Shown here piece by piece: positions 17,642 through 25,055 of a stretch of 64,000 nucleotides of DNA (position 1 is its first letter; the number at the start of each line of letters is the position of its first letter). Source of the stretch: Terriglobia bacterium (GTDB taxonomy: Bacteria > Acidobacteriota > Terriglobia > Terriglobales > Acidobacteriaceae); NCBI GenBank assembly GCA_020073165.1, contig JAIQFP010000005.1, positions 62,001 through 126,000 of the forward strand. The letters run 5' to 3'. Made by a program: the position numbers and the translations under genes. The notes under the pieces were generated by a model that worked only from the letters and a program-made list of their open reading frames with translations, searched no databases and was not told the DNA's origin.

Positions 17642-18595
17642 TTAGAAATATCCCAGCACGAACTGCAACCCGATATGCACCATCGCAAGCACAGCAAAAG
17701 CGTAGCTGAAGGGTTTATGCACCACGTGCCAGAGATGGAAAACCTTTTGCGAACGGGAGAGGAACAGAATCCGCTTCGACAGGGATGCCTCTTCCGCGGC
17801 CGCTTGTACCGCCCTTTCGAGTTCACGATGACTTGTGGGGAGAAAACCGCCCACCGTGGTGATGTATTCCATTCCGCTCAGGGCATGCCGGCGAAGCCGG
17901 GCAACCCGGAATACGCGGACCAGGTCGAGCATCATCATGTACACAATCGCCACTGGCATAGGCAACCTCCCAACGCGCTCGGGGCTGGGCAGCCTCAGCA
18001 GCGCGTCGAGATCGGCTTTCGGCAGCAAATGCTGGCTGGCGATTTTCTGTGCCAGCAGGGTCTGCATCTCCTGCAATTCCTTCCGTGACAACTCGGCTGT
18101 GCTCAGAGTGCGCGGGATTTGCGCATACAGGTAACGACCGACCACGCCGCTGGCGGACACCGCGAACATGATCCAAAACGCCATGCCCGCGATCCCCTGA
18201 AATTTCAAGGAGGAGTGGAAGGCTACGATGAGCGGGGCGGTTAGGCCCATGAGGACATGGATATCGAGCCAGTGCCGGGTGCTGCCGATAGTGGCCAGCC
18301 AGGGCCAGCGCTTGCGAATCGGGTACAGGAAAATGCCCAGGAACAGGAGAACGCCGAAGAACCCCAGGTACAGGCCGACGGGGCCACTGGGCCGCAGCAG
18401 GTGGTGCTTGGGTGAAAAAGGCCGCTCCGCCGACGACAGCTTGTAGTAATCAAAACCATAGAAAAACAAGGCGAGATTCAGGGCGATGGCGATGGCATAC
18501 AACCCGTAGAGACGCAGGCGATGCCGCTTCTCCTTGTCGGGTCTGGAGATCGCCGCCGAGGCGAGAGGGACGGTGGCTGTAGCGTTGGCGCTCAT
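17642..18595 (-). CDS. Integral membrane protein with cytochrome b-like His pattern
   Basis: A 317-residue membrane protein with about five or six spans (30-52, 73-93, 107-129, 136-156, about 213-231, 296-316). Candidate haem b ligands sit in or beside spans: His108 and His113 (HWLDIH), His127, His287/290/293 (FHLWHVVH) and His307. This recalls ferric-reductase-like and formate-dehydrogenase gamma-type di-haem proteins. In context it is the likely quinone-linked electron carrier between the Fe-S flavoprotein downstream and the periplasmic cytochromes encoded upstream. Its start overlaps the stop of the secreted-protein gene by 4 bp (ATGA). No family name is certain. Confidence 0.75.
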   Translation of the reverse strand: MSANATATVPLASAAISRPDKEKRHRLRLYGLYAIAIALNLALFFYGFDYYKLSSAERPFSPKHHLLRPSGPVGLYLGFFGVLLFLGIFLYPIRKRWPWLATIGSTRHWLDIHVLMGLTAPLIVAFHSSLKFQGIAGMAFWIMFAVSASGVVGRYLYAQIPRTLSTAELSRKELQEMQTLLAQKIASQHLLPKADLDALLRLPSPERVGRLPMPVAIVYMMMLDLVRVFRVARLRRHALSGMEYITTVGGFLPTSHRELERAVQAAAEEASLSKRILFLSRSQKVFHLWHVVHKPFSYAFAVLAMVHIGLQFVLGYF

Positions 18596-19392
18596 TTGTT
18601 CGCGACTTGCTCCTCCGTACTGACTGAGAATCTCTTGTAATCCGTAAAACGATGCAAGTTACGCCAGTGCTGGCGCTGAGTTTCGACCTCCACTGTGGCC
18701 AGCGTGGGAAACCAGTATGCCTCTCTCTCGTCGCGGAAAGGGACGGGAGCGAACTCGACTTCGGAGCGGAGCGTCTTCAAACCGACGTCTTCCATGGTGT
18801 TGTCGACGCCGGCTTCGATCCGGGTGATTACTCCGGTCTGGGGATCAATTAACGCCGTGCCGGAGAGTTCGAGGGGGTATTCTTTGCCTCGCAACGCCAG
18901 GGCGGCCGGAGAGCGGGTACCGGGAATGTGCCGGAACGCGACCTTGCTCAGACGGCGGCCATCCACCACTTCGTCCTCCAGTGCAGTGAACTGAAAGCTT
19001 TGTGCATAGTAAGGATGGAAGACCAGAAACAGGGTGGCGAAGCCGTTGGTGACCAGCAGCGATGTGTTCTTCTTGTCGGGCTTGGCTTCGTGCACCGGCA
19101 GACGTGATTCATCCAAACTCAACTCCCCCCCAGGGTTGGTCAGGATGACCAGGTAGTCGTAGGTGGATTCTTCTTTTAGCTCGACTTTGGCGTCCTTACC
19201 CAGTTTCTCCTGGGTCACGTGCTCGGTGCACTTCACGTCGGAGAACTGATCGAGAAAGCCCGACACCTGCTTACTGGTACGAGTCAGGAGGCCGTCGAGA
19301 TCGTCGGCGGCGCAGAAAAGCGGCGCCAGGCAGACCAGGACGGCGAGAATGCGGCCACCCGACCGAAGCACGCCACGGGAACGCGAAATCAT
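18592..19392 (-). CDS. Secreted hypothetical protein of the cytochrome operon
   Basis: A 266-residue protein with a signal peptide (residues 1-28, ending LFCAADD). The mature part is beta-rich with segments such as STYDYLVIL, SLLVTNGFATLFLVFHPYY and LSGTALIDPQTGVITRIEAG. The last recalls outer-membrane lipoprotein-sorting and LolA/LolB-like sheets that end in a PQTG..TR hairpin. There is no haem motif. It overlaps both neighbours by 4 bp, so it is made together with the beta-barrel protein and the membrane haem-b-like protein. A periplasmic assembly or linker role is an inference. Confidence 0.7.
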   Translation of the reverse strand: MISRSRGVLRSGGRILAVLVCLAPLFCAADDLDGLLTRTSKQVSGFLDQFSDVKCTEHVTQEKLGKDAKVELKEESTYDYLVILTNPGGELSLDESRLPVHEAKPDKKNTSLLVTNGFATLFLVFHPYYAQSFQFTALEDEVVDGRRLSKVAFRHIPGTRSPAALALRGKEYPLELSGTALIDPQTGVITRIEAGVDNTMEDVGLKTLRSEVEFAPVPFRDEREAYWFPTLATVEVETQRQHWRNLHRFTDYKRFSVSTEEQVANK

Positions 19393-22262
19393 TTGCTTTT
19401 CCCCTTCGAATCAAACCGGTAGCCCACGGTGAACGACCACTGGTCGTAGCTCAACGAGCCGCGGTTCACGGTGAAGCCTCCCTGCATGAAATAGTGCGCG
19501 CCAAACGTGGTTTCTAGGTTCCCGTTCAAGAACCGCGAGCGAGTGTTGCTGGTTAACGGGCTGGTGAAATCCTGCTGTCCCGCGAGAAGCTCCAGGCGCA
19601 GGCTTTCGGTCAGGTTCCGCGATAGCGAGAACGATTTGTACGATCCGTCGCCAAAGGAGCTGTTGAAGCGCGAGTAGTGGGCATCGGCGCGCAATCCAAG
19701 CCAGGGGAGGCGATCGAAGGTGACGCCGTACATCTGGTTCAAGGAATTCCTGGCATCGCCGGTGCGGCTGCTTAACCCCAGGTCGGTGTAAAGCCAAACG
19801 TGCTTCACGACTTCGACGCGGGCGCCCGCACTGAAGCCCTGGAAAAGATACTTGTCGAGCAGGCCAGTGGGAACCAACGCCGGATCGAAGGTGGGGATAT
19901 CGCGGAAGTAGTTGTGGTTGAAGTCCAGCTCCACGCGGGGCGTGATCTGCACGCGCATGGTGAAAAAGTTCCGGCTGAGTCCCGGTCCAGGAGCCGGCAC
20001 CTGCGAATTTCCCCTTGGACTGTCGGCTTGCAGCGAGTCGTAGATCGAGAGGGTCCGCTTGTAGGACAGGGAGTTCTCGAAGAAGACAAACGGCCGGTTG
20101 ATCTGAGAGTTCAGGAAGCTCACGCCGAGCCCGGACGTGCTGCTGTAGTGGAAGGCATCGAAGCTGCCGCCTTCGAAATTGATGAAGGCGCCGCCAATTT
20201 CCTGATTAGGGTTGTAGCTCCAGGAAGTGGGATCGGGGGTGGATCCTGCGAATATCCCGGTTGTCACTCCTGGCTTCAAGCGGCGCCCGAAATACCCGCC
20301 GTCGATAGTGTCCAGGCTGGGGGCCCAGGGCAGGTAAAGCCGTCCAAATCCCGCCACCCACGCCGAGTTGGGATTGTCATAGGTCATGCTGAGGTGGTAG
20401 GTGCGATTGATCAGGTCCTGCAAGGTCTGCTGGCCGCCACCGGAGGTTGAGTTCAAGCGGCCGCGCCAGTATCCGCTCAGGTTCCAATAGGTGCCGTTGA
20501 TGCGGGTGATGTCAGCGCGCAAGACCAGGCCAAGATCAGAATTGGTGAAGCTGGAGCTGCCATGACTGATGGTACCCATGTAGTCGAGGCCGATTCGGCC
20601 GCGCGCGCGATTCACTGAGGGCAGCGGAGGCTTGGGCACCTCGGCTCGGGCTTCTTCTTCCAACGGATCGCCTTCGGTAAAGGTAACGACCGCAGGGTAT
20701 TTCCGCGTAGTGCTCAGGGCGCGTTGCTGCACCAATGCGGCCGCATCGCCCGAGGACAGGTAGGCAAGGTCTCCGGGCTTTACCGGACGCTTGGGGCTGT
20801 GAATGTCGGTAACCGCAGAGGTTTCCGCGACTCCGGTGATCTCGAGTTCGGCGACTACATGGGGGTCGGAGGGATCAACGCTGGTCCCCTGTTGCGCCGG
20901 CAAGTCGGTGTCCTTAATCTCGAGCTTCATGCCCTCGGTAAGCCCTGAACTCCGGCCGCCATCGAGGTAGGCAACGCCTTCGGCGACATATTTCACCTTG
21001 AAAACGGTGCGCAGGTTGGGATCTGCGGCACGCAGCAACAGCACCGGCTGGTCCGCCCCGCCAGTGGCACCCGCCGGCGTCTCCGGACTGCTCGGAGCCG
21101 CCTCCGCAGTTTCGACCGGCTCAGGCGCGCTGGCGACCGCACCTTGTTCCGTGGACCCCGGGGATGGGAGAGAGGGAGGGCTTGGCGGAACAAGGGCGGT
21201 CGTGGGATGAGCTGCAGTGGAACCGGAAGCGTCTTGGGGAGCGGGCGGGTTTGACGGCACGGATGGCGGGACTGCGGCGGCAGCCTGACTGCTATCGAAG
21301 GCGCCGGTCGTCGTCGACTGCGGCACTGGTGCTGAGATCGCAGGGACGGACGTGTTCGCTACAGTCGGAGCAGGCTGGGGCTGGGCTGAAGCAGCTTCTG
21401 TGTTTGGCTGCGGCGCTGGTGCAACAGCGGTCGGCGCGGGGGTTCCGGTCGCGGAGGCGGACCCGGAAAATCCTGAATGCGCTTGTGCTGCAGTGCCGTT
21501 TGCCTGCACAGCACCTGCGGATACTGCGTCAAAACCAGCGTGGGATGTCCCATCCACGGGCGGAACCTTGTCGGCGCCCGGCGATCCAAGACTGGGAAAG
21601 ACGGTTCCTTGCTGCAAGCTACCGTAGTTGGGATGCACGGCAGTGGGCCGGGAGGAGGATCCGCTGGCAGTCGTGGCAGTCCCGCTGTTGGCCGGCTGAT
21701 CTGGAGGAAACACAATCGGCGACTGCGATGGAGGCGGCGGAGGCAGGGGGACAGAGTCACTCGCGGCCACGGCTGGAGGGGCCTTGGGCTCCCGGCGAAA
21801 TACTCCTATGAGCCCGCCGCCGGACGCGGCCGCGGCGGGCGTATTTCGACGGGCACTGGAACGCGCATTCACAGGGCTCACGGTCAGGGTGATAACCGTG
21901 CCGTTCGACTTCAGCGCGTACGGCGCCATCTGGTCGAGGTCCAAGACCACATGCGTGACCGGGGGGGCAGCGCTATTCAGGCCCATGCGCACGCTGCGCA
22001 CGCCGTTCGAGTTGACGGGAATGTGCCGCTGCCTGGGGCCAGACAGTGTGTTCGGCAACTCGAGCACCAGCCGGTCGGGATGGCTGGCGGTGACCACGGA
22101 GGCATTGACGGGCGCGCTGAGTGTGACCTCAACCCGGACGCTGCTGCCGTCGCGCGCCACTTTCACATCTTGCACCGTCGCTGGATCTGGAGCCGTGCCT
22201 TGTCCCAACGCTACCGACACCAGCAGGAAGAGAGTCCCGAATTGTTTCTGTACTGCCGTCAT
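19389..22262 (-). CDS. Outer-membrane beta-barrel protein with N-terminal AMIN domain
   Basis: A 957-residue exported protein. A signal peptide (1-20) is followed by an AMIN domain (about 30-135: VQDVKVARDG, RLVLELPN, THVVLDLD), a fold that binds peptidoglycan in secretins and amidases. Then come about 290 disordered residues rich in Pro, Ala, Ser and Thr. A small beta domain (about 430-530, AYLDGGRSSGLTEGMKLEI) follows. A C-terminal barrel of about 400 residues, with alternating aromatic strands, ends in WSFTVGYRFDSKGKSK. The barrel size suits a porin-cytochrome conduit. It follows the 31-haem gene by 89 bp and overlaps the secreted-protein gene by 4 bp. Confidence 0.8.
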   Translation of the reverse strand: MTAVQKQFGTLFLLVSVALGQGTAPDPATVQDVKVARDGSSVRVEVTLSAPVNASVVTASHPDRLVLELPNTLSGPRQRHIPVNSNGVRSVRMGLNSAAPPVTHVVLDLDQMAPYALKSNGTVITLTVSPVNARSSARRNTPAAAASGGGLIGVFRREPKAPPAVAASDSVPLPPPPPSQSPIVFPPDQPANSGTATTASGSSSRPTAVHPNYGSLQQGTVFPSLGSPGADKVPPVDGTSHAGFDAVSAGAVQANGTAAQAHSGFSGSASATGTPAPTAVAPAPQPNTEAASAQPQPAPTVANTSVPAISAPVPQSTTTGAFDSSQAAAAVPPSVPSNPPAPQDASGSTAAHPTTALVPPSPPSLPSPGSTEQGAVASAPEPVETAEAAPSSPETPAGATGGADQPVLLLRAADPNLRTVFKVKYVAEGVAYLDGGRSSGLTEGMKLEIKDTDLPAQQGTSVDPSDPHVVAELEITGVAETSAVTDIHSPKRPVKPGDLAYLSSGDAAALVQQRALSTTRKYPAVVTFTEGDPLEEEARAEVPKPPLPSVNRARGRIGLDYMGTISHGSSSFTNSDLGLVLRADITRINGTYWNLSGYWRGRLNSTSGGGQQTLQDLINRTYHLSMTYDNPNSAWVAGFGRLYLPWAPSLDTIDGGYFGRRLKPGVTTGIFAGSTPDPTSWSYNPNQEIGGAFINFEGGSFDAFHYSSTSGLGVSFLNSQINRPFVFFENSLSYKRTLSIYDSLQADSPRGNSQVPAPGPGLSRNFFTMRVQITPRVELDFNHNYFRDIPTFDPALVPTGLLDKYLFQGFSAGARVEVVKHVWLYTDLGLSSRTGDARNSLNQMYGVTFDRLPWLGLRADAHYSRFNSSFGDGSYKSFSLSRNLTESLRLELLAGQQDFTSPLTSNTRSRFLNGNLETTFGAHYFMQGGFTVNRGSLSYDQWSFTVGYRFDSKGKSK

Positions 22263-22351
22263 TCCCCGTTGTCACTCGCTGGCGCTCCGCTTGCCGCCGG
22301 AATCTTGTGTTCGTCTTTCTGACTCAGCACGTAAAGGGCCTTGTCGCAGGT

Positions 22352-24766
22352 CTAACCGCCGCCCTGGCCAGTGGGATGGCACTGGTAACAATTGATGCTG
22401 TTGTACACGTAACCCTTCACGCCCTGGTGCTCCTGGTCCGTCGTCGTCTTGGAGTGCGTGTGGCAACCGGTGCAGGTGAAGATCGAGTAGTCGTTCGCGT
22501 TGGTGTGGCAGTCGCTGCAGGTGGAGATCCCGTGGTGCGGCGTCGGGAACCAGGTGTGATTGAAGGTAGCGTCCGTCCACACCTTGGTGTCGTGGCAGGT
22601 CTGGCAGGTGGTGGGGAAGCCAGCAGCCTTATGATTCGGATTGGTGGTCGCGTCGTAATCCGCTTTGTGACAACCGTAGCAGTCCGTCGGAAGGGTGGTG
22701 TAGTTGTTGTTGACGTGGCAATCCGCGCACTGCCGCGGCGGAACCGTGTGCGAGCCGGTCAGGGGGAACGTGGTGGTGTTGTGATCGAACTTGCCGTCGG
22801 TCCAGACAACCGTGTCGTGGCACAGCTCGCAGGTCGTGGGGAAGCCGGCCGCGATGTGGTCCACGGGAGTTTTGGCGTTGTTGTAGTCGTTCAGGTGGCA
22901 ACTGACGCAGGCCGTGGTGTTCAGCTTGTAGTTGTTGTTGACGTGGCAGTCGCCGCACTGGCGTGGCGGGACGGTGTGCGCGCCGGTCAGGGCAAACCCA
23001 GTCGTCGAGTGATCGAAGCTCGCGCCACTCCAGGACGTCGTGCTGTGACAAGACTCGCAAGTCGTCGGGAACCCGGCCGCTACGTGGTTGGGATCGGTGG
23101 TGCCCTGGTAGTCCTTCAAGTGGCAACCCACGCACGCCGTATCGGTCAGGTTGTAGTTGTTGTTGACGTGACAATCTGTACACTGCCGCGGCGGTACGGT
23201 ATGCGCTCCCGTCAAGGTGAAGCCCGTGGTGCTGTGATCGAACTTTCCGTTGGCCCAGGCCACCGTATCGTGACACTGCTCGCAGGTCGTTGGGAACCCG
23301 GCCGAGATGTGGTTCACCGGCGAGACCGCGCCGTTGTAATCGGCCTGGTGGCAGCTCACGCAGGCCGTAGTGGTCAGGTTGTAGTTATTGTTGACGTGGC
23401 AGTCGGTACACTGCCGGGGCGGGACGGTGTGCGAGCCCGTCAGCGGAAAGCCGGTGCTCGAGTGATTGAAGGTCGCGCCGTCCCACGATGATGTGCTGTG
23501 GCACTGCTCGCAGGTCTGGGGGAAGTTCGCCGTGACGTGGTTGGGATTGGTCGTGCCCTGGTAATCCTTCAGGTGGCAGCTCACGCAGGCCGCAGTGGTC
23601 AGGTTGTAGTTGTTGTTGATGTGGCAGTCGGTGCATTGCCGCGGCGGGACGGTATGCGCGCCGGTCAAGGGGAAAGCGGACTTGGAGTGATCGAACTGCG
23701 CCGGCTGCCAGGCCGTGGTGGTGTGGCACATCTCGCAACTCTGGCTGAATCCCGCTTGCATATGGTTCGGATTGGTGGCGTTCTGAAAGTCCTTCAAGTG
23801 ACAGGACACGCAAGCCGTGCTGGTCAGGTTGTAATTATTGTTGATGTGGCAGTCTGCACATTGGCGGGGCGGAACCGAGTGCGCGCCCGTCAACGGGAAA
23901 TTGACCGTGGAGTGGTCAAAGGTCGCAGGACTCCAGGACGCCGTGGAGTGGCAGGTCTGGCAGGTCTGCGGGAAGCCGCCCTGCACGTGCGGCGGGTTGG
24001 TCGTGCCCTGGAAATCCTTCAGGTGGCAACTGACGCACGCGGTGGTGGTCAGGTTGTAGTTGTTGTTGACGTGGCAGTCGGCGCACTGCAGCGGGGGCAC
24101 AGCGTGCGCGAAGGTCAACGGAAATCCGGTGGCGGCGTGATCGAATTTTGCATTAAGCCAATTGTCCATCCCGTGGCAGAGTTCGCAGCTGGTGGAGAAC
24201 TGCCCGGCGATGTGGTTGGGACTGGTGGCCTGCTGGTATTCCTTGGAGTGACACGAATAACACTGTGTGGATAACCCTTGGAACTGCCCGGTGGCTGCGC
24301 CCTTGTGACAAGAGTCGCAGTCCACGGCGGCGTGAGCTCCCACCAGCGGAAAGCGGTTTTGGTGCTGCTTGATCTGCTGGATTGAGACCTGCCACCCCTT
24401 CACGGTATGGCACTGCTCGCAGCCTGCCCCAAACTGGCGCTTGTGGATGTCGGCGTGGCAATCGGCGCACTGTGTACCGACGTTAGAGAACACCGGCTTG
24501 GTGTGACACTGGGTGCAGGTGACCGACTGATGCATGCCGCGCAAGGGGTAGCGGGTCTGGTTGTGATCGAATTCCGGAACGGCGCGGATTGGTTTCCAAC
24601 CCAGTGCGGTATGGCAGTTCTGGCAGGGAATGTTCAGATTGCCGTGCGGGCTACGGGTGGTGGTGTAAACCTGCCCCTGCCCGGCCGCCGAAGCACCCAC
24701 CGGCAGCAGCAGAAACGAGACAACCAGATTCACCAGGATCGTCGGAACCAACGCGCCCCACCCCAA
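22352..24766 (-). CDS. 31-haem c-type cytochrome with tandem tri-haem modules
   Basis: An 804-residue exported protein with a signal sequence (about 1-28) and 31 CxxCH motifs, one per 26 residues. Residues 194-720 are seven tandem units of 75-76 residues. Each unit has three CxxCH plus three further His (FDHS, TG[AS]H and [ND]H), matching bis-His ligation of every haem. A final partial unit and a tail CYQCH close the protein. It must mature in the periplasm and should act as a long electron wire. The first start codon in frame is TTG at 24766; a GTG at 24733 would give a shorter signal. A TGG-N8-TTGCT sequence 75 bp upstream suggests a sigma-54 promoter. Confidence 0.93.
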   Translation of the reverse strand: MGWGALVPTILVNLVVSFLLLPVGASAAGQGQVYTTTRSPHGNLNIPCQNCHTALGWKPIRAVPEFDHNQTRYPLRGMHQSVTCTQCHTKPVFSNVGTQCADCHADIHKRQFGAGCEQCHTVKGWQVSIQQIKQHQNRFPLVGAHAAVDCDSCHKGAATGQFQGLSTQCYSCHSKEYQQATSPNHIAGQFSTSCELCHGMDNWLNAKFDHAATGFPLTFAHAVPPLQCADCHVNNNYNLTTTACVSCHLKDFQGTTNPPHVQGGFPQTCQTCHSTASWSPATFDHSTVNFPLTGAHSVPPRQCADCHINNNYNLTSTACVSCHLKDFQNATNPNHMQAGFSQSCEMCHTTTAWQPAQFDHSKSAFPLTGAHTVPPRQCTDCHINNNYNLTTAACVSCHLKDYQGTTNPNHVTANFPQTCEQCHSTSSWDGATFNHSSTGFPLTGSHTVPPRQCTDCHVNNNYNLTTTACVSCHQADYNGAVSPVNHISAGFPTTCEQCHDTVAWANGKFDHSTTGFTLTGAHTVPPRQCTDCHVNNNYNLTDTACVGCHLKDYQGTTDPNHVAAGFPTTCESCHSTTSWSGASFDHSTTGFALTGAHTVPPRQCGDCHVNNNYKLNTTACVSCHLNDYNNAKTPVDHIAAGFPTTCELCHDTVVWTDGKFDHNTTTFPLTGSHTVPPRQCADCHVNNNYTTLPTDCYGCHKADYDATTNPNHKAAGFPTTCQTCHDTKVWTDATFNHTWFPTPHHGISTCSDCHTNANDYSIFTCTGCHTHSKTTTDQEHQGVKGYVYNSINCYQCHPTGQGGG
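22607..24187 (-). repeat. Seven tandem 225-228 bp coding repeats (tri-haem modules)
   Basis: Seven in-frame repeats of 75 or 76 codons inside the 31-haem gene. Units run CxxCH, FDHS, FPLTG[AS]H, VPPRQC.DCH, NNNY, CVSCH, NH. Units 2-6 share long near-identical stretches, so the array grew by recent internal duplication and may vary in copy number between strains. Confidence 0.9.
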
Positions 24767-24840
24767 AGCGGAATCGACCCAAACAGCGAATGTAAGAATG
24801 AAAAAGTTAAGAAGACGAGAGGGCGGCTAAGAAACACGTA

Positions 24841-24856
24841 AGCAATTCGACGCCCA
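24841..24856 (-). promoter_or_regulatory. Putative sigma-54 promoter of the 31-haem cytochrome operon
   Basis: The reverse strand reads TGGGCGTCGAATTGCT. The -24 GG and -12 GC are exactly 10 bases apart, and the -12 element TTGCT is perfect. The -24 element matches TGG but not the following CAC. Predicted start is near 24831, leaving a 65-base leader. Confidence 0.5.
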
Positions 24857-24950
24857 GTTAGATTAATTGGTTGTGCACCCCATCAAAAGTTACGCAAGTA
24901 TGTGTTCAACAGGCCAATGCACTGGCGGTCCAAATCTGTGTCCGGGCAGC

Positions 24951-24968
24951 ATGTACTTCCGAGTACAT
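24951..24968. promoter_or_regulatory. Perfect inverted repeat, possible activator-binding site
   Basis: ATGTACTTCCGAGTACAT has 7-bp perfect arms and a 4-base centre. It lies about 130 bp upstream of the transcription start predicted from the sigma-54-like sequence at 24841-24856, a usual distance for NtrC-type enhancer sites. No T-tract follows, so it is not an intrinsic terminator. Confidence 0.45.
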
Positions 24969-25055
24969 GTAACTTCTTCGGAGTGGCCGCAGTTTTTCCC
25001 AGGTTTTACGCGGGTTTCTGAGCGTTCAGAATCCTTGACGTGTACAAAAATCTGT

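Noticed and set aside
22607-24187. Regular repeats that could suggest a CRISPR array or minisatellite
   Set aside because: The period is 225-228 bp and exactly in frame with haem modules; there are no short repeats with unique spacers.
22307-24274. Plus-strand open frames of 250-390 codons opposite the 31-haem cytochrome
   Set aside because: They arise from the antisense of repeated CxxCH codons and show the same repeat period as the cytochrome; no start or independent motif.
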